Positions 1 to 13,100 are shown, counted from the stretch's first letter. The stretch is DNA of 64,000 nucleotides from Pegea sp. RAD2-039 (GCA_034620365.1 JAQGEQ010000345.1:248001-312000), one strand, 5' to 3'. The notes: generated by a model from the sequence alone, not told the origin. Program-made: numbers and translations.

Positions 1-3000
1 CCAAACTTTTATAGAGTGACAAATTCCTGATATGCAGTCTTCGAAAGAAGAAGCTTTTGCAAAGAGTCTGTTGCTTTTTTTAAACTATCATAACTTGGGT
101 TTTATTCTTTTCACACAGAAGTTAAAGTTTCTGCAAAACATATTTAACCTATGAAAGTTATTTTTTGTAGAATTATCAAAACTGACTTAATAAGTATCTC
201 TTTTTTTATGTTACAGAACAAGTATGATACCTGTAAGTATTTAACAATTAGATGAAACTTTAGTTAAGTCACTTGTAGCGATAAGAAGTCTCAAATTAAA
301 GTGTTCACAACTGAACTTTTTAGAATTTATAAAATTAGCTTGCTTGAGAGACTTTTTGTAAGATAAGTGAACTATAAAAGTCGTTTGAATATGCTGCTTA
401 TAGAAACTGATCTTTACTCTGATATTAATCAAACAAAAGTTTTTATTAAGACCATGAATCTAGTGATGATGATTGTTAAAAGAGAACTATCCAATAGTCG
501 AATCTTCTTTTCTATATCAGGTCTTTTACAATAAATATAGAAAGCAAGATCAACCAATGAAGCAACATTAAATTAGTTATCATCATTAGTATAGAGCTAC
601 CAGCATTATAATTTCTTCCACTATTATCCTTTAAACAGAAAAATCGGTTTCTGCGATCTCCAACAAGTTGAACTATTCGAAATATTTCTCTATTTACACC
701 AAATTGTAGTCTTCTTAATAATATTCAAAAACTTCTTCTAGCCTTCTTATATGTTCTCTCTGGACAAAAAGAACTACTAAGGCTCATTACCATCAGCATT
801 CATCATCAGAATCTGGTATTTAACCGAACAGCTGATTATCGTCTGTAGATTTATTTCAAAAATCATTTCATAATGTGTCTTAAAATCTGAAAAAAATCTT
901 GAATGTTTAGTTTCAAAGTTTCAACTGATAATTTCTTAAAGTATATAATTAAATTTCTCAACTAGTAAACATAATTTCGGCAAAATTTAAAACGTTTTTT
1001 AAACACAATAAAGATATAAGAATATAAACAAACTTTCTTCTATACATAAATAAATATTTTAAAACTCTTTAAAAATTGACAGTAAGTACTGAAGTCTAAG
1101 TAGTCATGTTTACAAAGATTAAATTGTCCCAAGTTTTAAATAACCAATAAGTTCTGAATTTTAACTACTAAAATAAAGAAAAAAATTATCAAATTCAATC
1201 TCAATAAGTCAATACAAGCTCAATAATTTACTACAAGACTTTTAGATCTGAAAAAATAGCCAGATATTCTTGCTTCTCGATTAAACAGAAATTCCAGACA
1301 TTTGAACTTTTGTATAAAAGTTACATTTTACAATACAAAGAAAAGCTAATTGAAATAGAATATTAACTTCGTGTATTTTTCAATGAAGATTATCTTACTT
1401 TCCTCATCAATATTGTTAGATTTCCCAGTGGTAGAAGAATGTCAACATGTTTTGCAAATTTAAAAATAATATTCCAAGCAATTGAAACAGGCTTTTACCA
1501 AAACCAGTAAGTCGAGGTAAAAGAGAAGTATAATCAAAGTTGCTCTTCGAAACTGGATCAGAGTGAAGATCTTAAAAGTTGGTTTAAGGGTGGTTATCTT
1601 TCTTCTTAGTCGACAAAATAGATACATAATGTACCTAGAAAGTTTCTTTGGCTTGTGGAAAAGCAGAGTAGGAACACTGGACAGAGTATTTCAGGGTCGA
1701 TAAATGTCTTTAATGATGATTTTCAAAGTTTTTAAGAAAAAATACATCATCATCAACAAATTTAAATTCTAACTTTTATATGTTTTCTATATCTTTGATG
1801 TAAATCTGGCATTTGAAAAACTAAATCTAGTTTTACATAAGTTCTTAATCTGAACTACACAAAAAATATACTAATAATTGATTTGCTAAAATTAAAATGT
1901 TTTATAATATCATTACTTTTTACCAACTCCGGGTAAGTTGTTAATGGTTTTTTCTATCTTAACTTCAAAGATTACTTTCAGATCGCAATCTCCCATATGT
2001 CCTCAGAGGCTCTTCAATCAAAATTAAATCTTTCAACAACTTTTAAAATACTCAGTGGAGTAACATCTTTTTTTAACAGGATAATCAAAGTTTGGGAATC
2101 CGTTCCTGACTCCATGACTACATCAAAACCTATCGTATCTCATGATTAATAAAACAAGATTTAGGCAGTTTTCTTATCAAGTGATATGTAACAGGGTCAG
2201 TTTCTTCGTCTTCTTCTATCTACCAAACTTTTGGTTTATGACTTATCTGTGCTTTAACAGTGTTTTTTGTATTAATCTTAAAATGTGATACCTAACACCT
2301 TACAATTACCTCTTTACTTTGGTTTTTATCCGCTATAAGAGCTGTTGAATTTTTCACTCACAAAAGTAGTGGAAGATGCAAGGTCTACTATAGCAAGATA
2401 TTAAGAAATGTTATTATTATCTTCATAGAAATCAGATGATGTTGGTAAGCTAAAGCTTAAGAGCTTATTTATCAACAGAGAGAAATATTTTGGTAGCTAG
2501 CTTGAGTTGTCTAGATTGAAGCCAAATAAGAGCAAGTAGTACTTGGCTCAGTACTAAAAGTTTGAATTATTGGCAAAGAGGGCAATTTATTAAATGACTT
2601 ATAATTAAAGAATAGTTTAGGTATCACGCTTTCGAGGAGCACCAATAAAGACTTCAAGAAAACTGGAGACAGAGTTTCTAATGATGACCTGTTCTTGTTT
2701 GTCTTTTAATCATTTTGGGGTTTCTACTAATATGGGATAGAAAACTGAATCAAAAGTCTTTCAAATGTCTGTATGGATGTTATTGAATGTCAGATTAGTT
2801 ACTGAGGAATATAGCGCTGGTGACTCAAATGGTTCTCGATTCAGGAAATCTTAGTAATCTGTTTAGTTTGAATCTCTGAAATTTGTTTAGTCACGTCAGT
2901 ATATAAGAGCTTGCTAGCTTGGGTTTCTTCTTTGTTTAGTCAATTTTTCATGAAAGGTTTTAAACTCTGTATCAATCTTAGAGCTTGGCAAAACACAATT

Positions 3001-3730
3001 GATTAAACTTGGCTTAATGAGTATTCCAAAGTACTTATACAAATGTATTAGAAGACCTAAAGAAGCCTATGGTTATTTACCTTCTACAAAAGGTTACAAA
3101 ATGTTATTTCATTATGTATTTGAAATTGGTCTATGATTCACAACTTTACTTTACTTGTATTGTTTATCATTAATATCATCTAAGCTACAGATGTAGAAAG
3201 AACATTAGCATCAATCTTCAATAGATTCATGTCACATAAAGAAATTGACATTTAATATTTATTAAATTAGAGTGTAGCCTACATCCTGATTAAATAGATA
3301 GAAACTACTTAAGTGGTTGAAAACAAACTATTAAAACAAATTTACTAAAAAGTTACAGTTAGCTCTACAACTAAACTTTCTGTTTAGTTTCTTATTTTGA
3401 CAACTTAATATCACCTTTTTGTTGTTTTTGTTGTCAAATGAGTTTTTTTAATATTCACAAAATTGTTGTCAATTTGTTTGATAAAACTTTTATTTCAATA
3501 GTTTAAATGTTTGAAATTATTTTATCAATTCAGTAAATGATAAAAACTTTATTACTACTCTCTTTTACTTATTTATTTATACAATGAACGTAAAGAAGGT
3601 TGCCTAAAAAGAGCATACTATAATATAAAAGCATAATATAGAAAGTAAAAGATGCAACACATGGTATTTCAGTAGTCCTCAAAGCATATAACAGTGTACA
3701 ATTACATATAATGCTAATCATATAAAAAAG
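1..3730. other. AT-rich intergenic region, no gene seen
   Basis: No open frame with protein-like composition or recognisable family motif was found on either strand. The stretch at about 2430-2530 resembles 15248-15345 and is listed separately as a dispersed repeat. Scattered slightly richer patches, for example around 1500-1700 and 2600-2900, could be decayed mobile DNA, but I cannot assign them. Confidence 0.5.
2430..2530. repeat. Old dispersed repeat, copy 1
   Basis: This stretch aligns by eye with 15248-15345 in the same orientation. Shared blocks include a run like AAGCTTAA, the GGTAGCTAGC block, and a following TTGAAGCCA. Both copies translate partly as leucine/lysine-rich peptide interrupted by stops, so they may be remnants of an old mobile-element coding region. 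The family is not recognised. Confidence 0.4.
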
Positions 3731-3736
3731 GAAAAA

Positions 3737-3997
3737 TCACAGTTTAGAAATGTCAGTGTTGACAATATTATAACGATTCAACTTCTGCTTGAACAGCACG
3801 AATGATTTTGACATGACAATGTCTGATGGCAGCTGGTTCCATGTACTAATTGTGCGGTATGAGAAAAAATTTGCTCTGACCAATGTACCAAGTGATATAG
3901 GCTTATTAAGGTGTAATGTGTGTCGTCTGAGCTGATATAACTTGAGGGAAGGACTAATAGAAAAGAAACCATCGAATTGAAGGCCTTTTGTTGCCAA
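3737..3997 (-). mobile_element. LINE 3'-end fragment (non-LTR retrotransposon)
   Basis: This is an 86-aa open frame on the minus strand. It holds the conserved tail found just after the reverse transcriptase in CR1/Jockey-like LINEs: a block like ANFFSYRTISTWNQLPSDIV followed by a SFVLFKQKLNRY helix, then the stop. The DNA is close to 14530-14770 on plus (nearly nine in ten bases by eye), so both are copies of one family inserted in opposite directions. Only the last part of the second ORF remains here; the polymerase core is missing. The sequence beyond 4000 does not match the other copy in an obvious way. Confidence 0.75.
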
Positions 3998-4009
3998 TTT
4001 TAGGTTTGA

Positions 4010-5821
4010 ATTTGACTATTTCAGCGGATATCGATTTGCTGATAACAGGTTTGAATTATAACTGGAGGAGGTAGTTGTTATGTCCATGGTTCTACATTTA
4101 ATGCAGAATTATTTAAGCCACATTTGCTTCATCTGGTTGTTATCAAATATATCACAAATTTTCTTGCTCATATCACTACAGGCAAGATAAAACCAGGACA
4201 ATTCCTTTAATACACTTTATTACACGATTCTCATCAGAGCAAGTTTCACGAGACAAAAAATAGATGTTTCAACTGGTTAAAACGTTCCAGGCTATAGAAT
4301 CTCAAAATAAGGAGTCTTACAAATGATTTAGAGTAAGATTTCACAAGTAGTAGAAAACCACTCGTCAAAAGCAAACATATAATAAATCCGAACATTTTTA
4401 AACATTACTAACAGTGAAAAACTATAAAAATTTGATTTAAAAACAACTTTTTAATAAAATCTTTGTCCTTGTTCGTTTTCTACTCAATTTATTTCATATT
4501 TTATTTGCAGTTTACTACAAAGATATCTTCAGTAGTACTTGATCGTTGTAGTCTTCAACATCAGATGAAAAGTTTGATTTACTTTCACGTTGTACCTTAC
4601 TTTGGTGCTTATATTTGTGAATGTAATTGCTTTCAAATCGAGTTGCATCATTGATAAGATCTTTTCTTTTGCTTACGTCATAGAAATCTATTTGAGATTA
4701 TGATGGATTCGTTGGATTTTGTGATCTTTGGTGAGAGTTTTCAACCAAATTGTATATGGAATTATACTGAGAGTTGAAATAAGTAAACTCAGCTGCTTTA
4801 GTTGTAACTTTCTACTTTCCTTTTTCCTTTGTGTAAAAACTAGTATCATATTTGGTGGTTTATCTATCTTAGTTTATTTTATCAAAGAAACTATAAAGAA
4901 TAAACTCTTAGTTTATGTAATTGTTGGGTTGTGAATGTTATCTTTCTGATGATAGCTTTTACACAATCAAATACAAAACCATACCAATAGTCTGTCGACG
5001 TGGAAACTAAAGATGTAGCTTAAGAAAAATGATTGTTCAGTCTTTCTTGAAATAGTTCACGGTATAGAAATAAGTTTGACAAAAATTTTAAGATATTTCA
5101 AGAACTTCTAACTGACTTTTTATTGGCTTATCATTTTATCATTGTGACTATTACTCATTAATATTACAGTTATCTCAAGTTTGTAGCATTAGTTTATTTT
5201 TTAAAAGCTTTAGAGGCTACATTGCTGCAAACCTATTTCTTTTGTTTATAAAACAAGCTCTTGTAACTTTTATGTTTTATCGTTATTACTTTGATTATTT
5301 TTAATTTAAGATAGTTTTTCAATTGTACAAATCAATGGTTACTTTTGCTTATGACTTTTTATCCTAATTATGGTTTTTTTAGCGATACATTTTCTAATGT
5401 TTCTAGACTAAATCTCGTTGTGACTTGGATACAGCTAGTAGATCAGTTAAAAATAAGTAGTATTGAATCAAATTCAAGCTAAAATAAACTTTAATTTATT
5501 ATCTTTCTACTACTATTCATAAAAATATAAAAAACGTTTAAATAAGATTGGACTTGGGTTTGTATATTTTTACTTGTATTTTTTAGAACTTATGAGTATT
5601 CAAAACTGCTACTTCAGCTAGCTATTAGCAATCCATATTTCTTATTTGCATTTTTAAGCTTATTTGAAAATAGATATAAATGTTTTTAACTGAAAGATTA
5701 AACTCATTACTTTAGAGAACTTAAAATAGAAAATTCATATTTTCAATAACTAATTATCTAAAGATTACAACAGATAAAGAACTTCCCAGACTTATAAGAC
5801 AAACATTTTAAATCTATTGGA
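4010..5821. other. AT-rich intergenic region
   Basis: Short open frames at 4463-4654 and 4728-4934 have no protein-like composition beyond AT-driven F, L, I and K. I see no gene. The segment probably carries the promoter and 5' UTR of the LRR1-like gene that starts at 5822, but no clear core promoter element stands out. Confidence 0.5.
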
Positions 5822-7030
5822 ATGATTTTTGATGCTTTTCAATGCCATTTTGATCTAAGAGATCCACAAAGTGTAATGCATCAATGCTTGATCTTCATGC
5901 TTGAGATGCCTGCTAACGAGAAGATTTTAGTAATCAATTTTAGTAACCAGGAAAATCATTCTTCCAGACTCTCTAAGATTTACCAAGTGATCTGCGGCAA
6001 AATGCAAACTGAACAAAACTCCACTCAACCCCAAGGAAAGTTACTCGTTCGAGAAAAAAGCAAATGGTTCATTTTTCGGAGTATTTCAGCAGGATTCTAT
6101 AGACTCGAGCATATTCGTTGTTCAGAGGAACAAATGGAAGATGACTTAAGTAATTTTACTTCATTGGAAGATCCTGAAGTTGTAACAATTTTGAACGGAA
6201 ACCCTGATTTACGAGCAAATATACAAATGCATGCTTCATTAGGTTTTTCTTTACAATCCTTCCCAGGTCGATATGCTGGTCCACTTGATCGCTTGCAGAT
6301 GTTGTTTCAATCCGATCTAATCACATATTTGAGTTTGAGAGTTCAGGCCTTGCAAGAATTTCCTGCGCCAATAGTAAAGTTAACAAACCTTCGAACTTTA
6401 GATCTTGCTGTCAATCGAATCACTGATATTCCTGAGGAGATTTTTAACCCAAAACATAGATTCGTTTCTACATTGGAATACTTGAATCTTTCTAACAATC
6501 GTCTTATAGAGCTTCCACAAAGTATTTGCAACTTGAAAAAGTTGAATTTTCTTTCTGTTTGTAATAACTACATCATTAAGCTACCAGCAGATACTGGAAG
6601 ACTTCAATCACTTGTCAAGCTATGTTTAACTGGAAACAAAATCAGTTTTATTCCTTTTAGCATCTTCAGAATACCAAATCTGAAATCTCATATAATTGGA
6701 AACTCCTGTTTTTCAGCTACAGCACCTGAAATTGTCAGTTTTATGAAAATTCCTAGCCTCAGTGATATGGCTTTTAACAGAGTGATAAAAACGCCTTCTT
6801 TGAACTACCAAATACCTCAAGTATTTGTGGCACATACTCAATATCGCAAGGCTGACTCATGCGTTTGTGGAAACAAAATCTTTTCGTCTGCTATTGAAGT
6901 TTTAAAAACAGTAGAAAGCATAAAATTTTATCCACAAAAGTTCAATATTTCAATGAAAGCTTGTTCATATCGCTGTTATCAACATGAAGTAAGCATACTG
7001 CAAGCTTTGAATATTACTTCAAGCAACTAA
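5822..7030 (+). CDS. LRR1: LRR1-like leucine-rich repeat protein, copy A
   Basis: This single-exon 402-aa protein is close to the ~414 aa of animal LRR1 (PPIL5). The N-terminal ~120 residues would correspond to the family's PH-like region. Leucine-rich repeats run from about residue 155 to 300, with the pattern LNLSNNRLIELP and LCLTGNKISFIP. The C-terminal part matches the LRR1 signature: a YQIP motif, then CVCG, then CSYRC, a likely zinc-binding cysteine set. In animals LRR1 is the substrate receptor of a CUL2 ubiquitin ligase that unloads the CMG helicase at the end of replication. A second, diverged copy lies 2 kb away on the opposite strand. Neither copy has an intron, unlike most genes here. 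An AATAAA lies about 100 nt after the stop. The family call is firm; the function is inferred. Confidence 0.8.
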   Translation: MIFDAFQCHFDLRDPQSVMHQCLIFMLEMPANEKILVINFSNQENHSSRLSKIYQVICGKMQTEQNSTQPQGKLLVREKSKWFIFRSISAGFYRLEHIRCSEEQMEDDLSNFTSLEDPEVVTILNGNPDLRANIQMHASLGFSLQSFPGRYAGPLDRLQMLFQSDLITYLSLRVQALQEFPAPIVKLTNLRTLDLAVNRITDIPEEIFNPKHRFVSTLEYLNLSNNRLIELPQSICNLKKLNFLSVCNNYIIKLPADTGRLQSLVKLCLTGNKISFIPFSIFRIPNLKSHIIGNSCFSATAPEIVSFMKIPSLSDMAFNRVIKTPSLNYQIPQVFVAHTQYRKADSCVCGNKIFSSAIEVLKTVESIKFYPQKFNISMKACSYRCYQHEVSILQALNITSSN

Positions 7031-7126
7031 ATGTAGTGTAATGTACGTTTTAAACTAATTTAATACTCGAGTATTTTGCACTGACAACAACTTTGTGTCA
7101 TTTTTTTAATCGGTGGTAAAGTTTTT

Positions 7127-7132
7127 AATAAA
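7127..7132 (+). promoter_or_regulatory. Candidate poly(A) signal of LRR1-like copy A
   Basis: AATAAA lies about 100 nt after the stop codon of the LRR1-like gene. In such AT-rich DNA this hexamer is common by chance, so only its position supports it. Confidence 0.4.
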
Positions 7133-9021
7133 CTTTAATGGAGTTTTTACGACTTGAAAAATGTTGTTGTATATAAGAAAAAATTCGACAAGTAAATATC
7201 ACAGTAAAAATAACCAAAACATTTAATCATGTGCTCTATGGTCATAGGTACTATATGTGACTAAAATTTGGCAAGTTGACTTATAATTTAGAAGAACTTG
7301 CAAAGCAAAAAGAAAAATCTTTTAAACTAAGAAATTAAGAAAAGTAAACTAAGAAAGGATTTCAAGCTCACCTAGATTTTTAATTTATGTCTTTACTATC
7401 ATGTAAAATTATTTAAATTTTTGAAATAGCTGAAGGTCTGGGTATATAAGTCTCCATAAAAAAAAATTTGCACTATTATGACTTGCGAAAACTTAGTTGC
7501 AGAAATCTTACTGCTGGTGTTCGGTAAAATTTTTCACTTAGATATTTTGGTTACTGTAAAAAGTAAGAACTAACTTTGTTTGATTGAAGAAAATATAATA
7601 AGTTAAACAAGAAATGGGACCCAAAATCTTCTTTATTATACAAGATTTTTTATTTTATAAATGAGTTTTAAAAAAGAAATTGCGACAAACTGTTTTACCC
7701 AATAGCTTAAGTCATCGCTCAATTTTCTACAAAATTTAGTTTTGCTTTAATTAGTTGTCACAATTATTCCAATCTCTTCTTTAAATCTCTTAAAAAATTA
7801 AAAATGATTATAATAGCTCTTCTTGCTCTACAAACTCATCTGTAGACTTTCTGTGTTGTAAGTTTAAAAATCTTAACTTTACTTTTTAGTTTGAGATCAA
7901 AGTAAGAGGATTATGATGACGAAAGGCACTTATCAATCCATTGTGCTTTGCAATTGGTTCAAACCACCAAAGGAGTACTGCGCTCCATAGCGCCACCTAT
8001 CGAGCGTGGAAGGTGTTTCCCCAATTATTGACAAATAGCGCCACTGCCTTGTGGTTGAGATCAAACCCAGACAGAAAATCTGCAGTCCATCACCTTGCTG
8101 TCAGTGTCCTAGGACACTATTTAGTGACCAAACAGCAGATCTAAAGAGTGATGGTGGCTCAACTTACGCTACTCTCCACTATAATCAATGAGTATTCATG
8201 AAGGCTGTATCAATCTCTAGCGATGGTAGCAGAAGACAATGTCTCGAAGCCACAGCAACTATTATACTGTTAGAGGGTCCAGGATATTTTACATGAGTTG
8301 TTTTTGCCGATTACGCAAAGATGATAGATTGCCATCTTCAACGCTAATATGAAAATGCATTTCGAAGATTTGTAATCTTTTGCCAACTAAACCTCCATAA
8401 CATCACGTGTCTTTATAATCTTCTTATACAACTTTTAAAGTTGTTCTTCCTGTGCATGTATCTACTTGTAAAGTTTTAACAGGAGAATGAGTTCCATGTG
8501 AAGACACAATATAACTACTCTCTTGATTAAATAAGACTTTAAATCACTAAAAAGTATCAGTAACCCCAGTTCAAATGGATCAAAAAAAGTTTGTCGAAAA
8601 AATATTTGGATAGATCCTCTAATCATTGATATGAATAACTCTTTTCAATTCCTTTTGGCAAAACCCAGCATCTATAATACCAGACTAGCTACTGCTGGAG
8701 TAACATCATGAAAAAATTCATTACAAATCCTTCTTAAAATATTAATTTATTAAAAATCATTCGAAATCAAATGAGAAGTTTATTGAGAATCTTTTATTAA
8801 AAAATTTATTTAATAAAAATGTTGTGCTTTTGACTCATTTAAATAGAAAAACTTGAAAGTAAAACAGTACCACCGCACACATGACTTATAGAATTATGGC
8901 AGAAGACTTGTTGTAATAAATAGTTATCTAAAACATCAAGTTTATAGAATTTAGTGCGTTCAAAAGAAAGATCCCTTATAAGGTGCTCCCTAGATCGCAG
9001 CTTCCAAATCTCTGGTGTTTG
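7133..9021. other. Intergenic region between the two LRR1-like genes
   Basis: No gene was recognised. The two LRR1-like genes converge on this 2-kb stretch, so it holds both 3' ends. A GC-richer island at about 7930-8300 stands out from the AT-rich surroundings and is listed separately. Confidence 0.5.
7930..8300. repeat. GC-rich island, probable decayed mobile element
   Basis: The base composition changes abruptly for about 370 bp, with words such as ATAGCGCCAC repeated nearby (7989 and 8035). A 67-aa frame at 7941-8144 shows no family resemblance. A GTTCAAACC word near 7957 resembles a pol III B box, but no convincing A box precedes it. Insertion of a foreign repeat is the simplest reading; the family is unknown. 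Confidence 0.35.
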
Positions 9022-10194
9022 TTAAAGTTCACTGATGTTGGAAATATTTTCCATCTCGATTTCACGATTGAAGCAAGACTTAGAGCAAGATGAAATCTCA
9101 ACGTTAAAAATTCTTGGAGTAAAACTGGTTCTGCAAACTTGTACAGCTGCTACTACCATCGGCTGGAATAGCTTTTTACCACATATACAATGTCCTACTT
9201 TAAAGTAGTCTCTAGACTCAATCAAACCTTCTGGTATCATATACTCCTGCGACTTGTTTTTGTAGACAGCATTCAGAGACATGTCAACCAGACTTGCAAC
9301 CTCCACTGAAGTCACAGAAACGTTTTGAAGATCTAAACTAAATCTGTTGTTCTCCAAGTTACATCGAAGATTACGGATTTGCAAAATGCTTGAGGGAAGA
9401 AAACGGATTTTGTTGTCAGTTAGACACAGTTTAGTTAGTGATTGAAGGTTTCCGAAGTCTCGTGGCAGTTCACTGAGTTGGTTAGAACAAACAGTAAGAA
9501 ATTTCAAATTTTTCAGGCTGCAGATGCTTGTTGGTAGTTCTGTTAGATGGTTGTTTGAAAGATTTATATATTTCAGTTTTTGGCAGCCAATTTGACAATC
9601 AAAAAGATGTTCGGATATGTTTGAGATCTTATTTCCGCTGAGATCAAGATTTATTAGTCCGTTGAATCGAATAATTTGTAACGGAGCGAATGGTAAGTTA
9701 TTGTTTTTCAATATTAGGCAAGTAATCATCGATATATGTCGTGAGCTAGTAACAGCAGAAGTATCAAAACTATTTGAAGCAGCAGGTAGTACAACAGGGA
9801 ACGAAAATTCGAATTCAATCTTTGCTTTCACATCAGGATGTCTAGTTAAGAAATAAGATATTTCCGGAGTGTTGATCTGCGAAAAATTGCTGAAATCGGT
9901 TTCCATATTAGGGATGTTGTATGTTGAACGTAATAGATCTATTCTTTGACTAAAGGAAGAGAAAAGAAACCGACCACTAAGGTTCTCCACAAGCAATAGC
10001 CCTTGTGGGCGACCATAAGGCGCTTGAGGTACAATTTTTCCCGCCAAAACGTGGTAGATGTTCACCAACAAGCTAGCGTGAGCTTTTTGCTTTTCAGCGA
10101 TGACAAAGAATGGCATTCCCTTCACAATCAGCGCCAGGAACGAGAAGATCACCGTTAGTCCGGGAGGAAGGTATTCCTCAGTTTCAAAGATCAT
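9022..10194 (-). CDS. LRR1-like leucine-rich repeat protein, copy B
   Basis: This single-exon protein of 390 aa is colinear with copy A along its whole length. Shared landmarks are the NIYHVLAGK region near the N-terminus, the METDFSNFS segment, leucine-rich repeats such as YINLSNNHLTELP and LCLTDNKIRFLP, and the C-terminal LRR1 signature YMIP, CICG and CSKSC. The repeat block is roughly half identical to copy A by eye; the N-terminal part is much less so. The pair is therefore an old duplication rather than a recent one. A TTTTTCAG just upstream of the start suggests a 5' UTR intron. Which copy, if either, keeps the CUL2-adaptor role cannot be decided from sequence alone. Confidence 0.78.
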   Translation of the reverse strand: MIFETEEYLPPGLTVIFSFLALIVKGMPFFVIAEKQKAHASLLVNIYHVLAGKIVPQAPYGRPQGLLLVENLSGRFLFSSFSQRIDLLRSTYNIPNMETDFSNFSQINTPEISYFLTRHPDVKAKIEFEFSFPVVLPAASNSFDTSAVTSSRHISMITCLILKNNNLPFAPLQIIRFNGLINLDLSGNKISNISEHLFDCQIGCQKLKYINLSNNHLTELPTSICSLKNLKFLTVCSNQLSELPRDFGNLQSLTKLCLTDNKIRFLPSSILQIRNLRCNLENNRFSLDLQNVSVTSVEVASLVDMSLNAVYKNKSQEYMIPEGLIESRDYFKVGHCICGKKLFQPMVVAAVQVCRTSFTPRIFNVEISSCSKSCFNREIEMENISNISEL

Positions 10195-13100
10195 TTTAGA
10201 ACTTTCTATTTACCAAATATCTGAAAAATGAAAATTGAGTAATATTTAGATTTTTGTTTAGTTGCTTTCTTAGTATTTAGATTTTAAATTGTTAAATTTT
10301 GAAAAGTGTTAATTTATTAGAAGATTAGTTTTAAAACTTTTGAAATAAAATTATTTGAAAAACTGGAAGAGTTAAACAACTTTTAGTGAATAATCATTGA
10401 AAGCTAACATCAAAACTATATAATTTAATTTCGTCACTATTAAAATACTAACTATAAAAAAGCTGAATTATTATGAGAATAAAAAAATAATAAATTTTAT
10501 CTTAAAAGAAATCTGAGAAATTATTGAAGCAAAATGATGAGAAGAATCATTTAACAAAACAGCTAGACTTTGTTTTAAAATTGAAGCTATAAAAGAAACT
10601 TCAAAATTGATACTAGCTGATAGCTGTAAATATCCATATTTTACTAAGAAATGAACCCAGTCTAAAAAGATTTCCGTCATATTTTAAACATGATCAACCC
10701 TACTAAGCTACAACTAGTAAGGTGATCTCATCACTTTATGTAAAGATCAGTATTTTTTGATAGATCTACATTTTTAAAACAACATTAAATCATATAATAA
10801 AAACTGGGTACCAGCAAAAGCAACTGTATAAGCTCGAATAAGGTGTTAAGACTTTCTACTTAAAATCAAAAATTTAATTCATTATTTTATTGTTACAAAG
10901 ACTGAAAAACAAATAATAGCTACTAATATTAATAAAGACTTCTTATAATAAGTTTCTGAAGCCTCACAATTAAGGCAGGCAAAGTATTAAGTTGTAGTTG
11001 ACATTATTTAGTGATTTAAAGAATTAAAATCAAAGGCATAAATATTTGTCAGTACAGTCACAAAATAATTTTGGTTTTAAGTCTTCATGACAAACTGATT
11101 TTAAAATAAATAAATAGAAATATTGTTGAAGAAGAAGTTAAACAGAATAAATTCTAAAAATAGCTGAAAAGACATTTAAATAAAGATCAATGTCTGAAAA
11201 AGATCACTACTTTAATACAGTAAGAATTAGTTACAAAAAGATGTTAGAAAAATTCTCTAATCTACTTCTTGCGTTTGAGGTAATATTGGTTAGCACAAAT
11301 GTTAACAAAAAATACTTTTTTGAAGCTAAAAGAATAATCATTTTGAGTAATATTGAATACACTTACAGAAACGAGTGAATACTTAAATGAGAAATAGTAA
11401 CAAAAATACGACCAAAAAATTAAAATATAAAATATGTAAACATCATAAAAAAATGATGTCCAGTTTAACCTCTAAGCTAAAGTTTGTAGCAAACTTAATC
11501 AAGAATACGTTTGCTAAATACTTTCATTCTAAACAATAAAATATATAAGAATAAGATTTCATAAAATTATCAATCTATAGTTATATGTATATAAGTGCAT
11601 AAAATATATATATCCTGTGTATACAAACAAGTATGACGCTATGTTATTATAAATATTTTTTTAGTCAGCACCTTAATCAGTTATGAACTGTTAAGAAAAT
11701 ATTTTTACTATAATATAAACACACAAATAGTTTAATAAATAAGTTACTGAAACTAATATTTTACAAGTTCTTATTGTAGATAACGGATATATATATATAA
11801 ATTTATACATATATATTAATGATACAGCATCTAGAGTTGTATAAGCTGGTAATAGATGATTGATTTTTAACTATTCAAACTGCTTTATATTAAACTATTT
11901 TTAACAATTACTAATAAGAATAAATTACATGAATAAAGATAAAGTATTCCAGTTTATAACGTAGGAAATTATATGAATATTTAACAAGTTTGTAGGTTAA
12001 TTAAATATAAATAAACAAAGCAAAATTTAAGGCGATTTACTGAGTTGTTAGCTTTTGAATGGAAATATAAGTCAACTTATATTATAAATTAGGCAGTCAA
12101 TATCAACTTTTTGAGATATTTTTCTAGATAAGATTGACACTTAAGATTATATAACCAACAGTTATATAACAGAAAAGTTAATAAAAAAGCTAATTGAAGT
12201 TACATTTTCTAATCATAGTTTGATTAAAATAAAAGATTTAAGAAATATATGTTAGTATAAATAAAAATAATGCCAGAGTAAGGCCTATTATCTCTTTGTA
12301 TTGTTTTATTTCTAATTTTATTTGAACGATAAATTACATAAACATGCATGAAGCTTAAATAGTTCAATAGCTTGGTTCTATGTCAATGTTAAACATCATA
12401 ACTATGTATTTGTCTGACTACCAAAAATTTAGTTTGCCTTTTAAAAAGTTGCAATTTAATAGAGAACTTTTAATAAAACCTTTTACTTTTTATTTAAAGT
12501 TTGTTAAACAGTTAAAATTTATTGTTGAATATATGTTATAAAACCTTCAACAAAAGTACTTTAGTCGCACAAGAGAAAAACAAATATTTAAAATATATAG
12601 CTATTAATTTAGCAAATCTAAACTATTTCAAACAATTGTTACTAGGCTTGTTCTTAAATACTTTTTAAAATACACAGACCTATGAAAAAGAAAAACTATT
12701 TGTAAGCGACTTTAAATCATAAAAGTTTTATTTAAGAAATTAATTTAAATTCTTTCTGCATATTTGAAAATAAAATCTTTAAAAGAAAATCTATCATATA
12801 AGCTAGGCGAAAAAATTGTTAATTAATAAGTAATTAACTAAATAAAAAATCAATCAATTAATTAGGGTTCAATTAATTATTTTTTGATTAAATAATTTAA
12901 TTAATTAATAATTTAAACTCAAAATAAAACAAAAACTTATACTTAAATACTAGTAGAAGTATACCACTTGTAGATTCTTATCTTCTCTCAAAGCGGGTCA
13001 AGTTTGAAAAGAACTCTATAACTAATTTATAAGCTTATCATGTTAATTATATGGTAAGCGCCATAATTTTATTATATTTTACCGTCTACGTAAAAGTGCT

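Noticed and set aside
4463-4934. Two short plus-strand frames before LRR1 copy A
   Set aside because: AT-driven composition with no motif or splice context.
7950-7970. Possible pol III B box (GTTCAAACC)
   Set aside because: No A box at a proper distance and no cloverleaf; not a tRNA gene or clear SINE.
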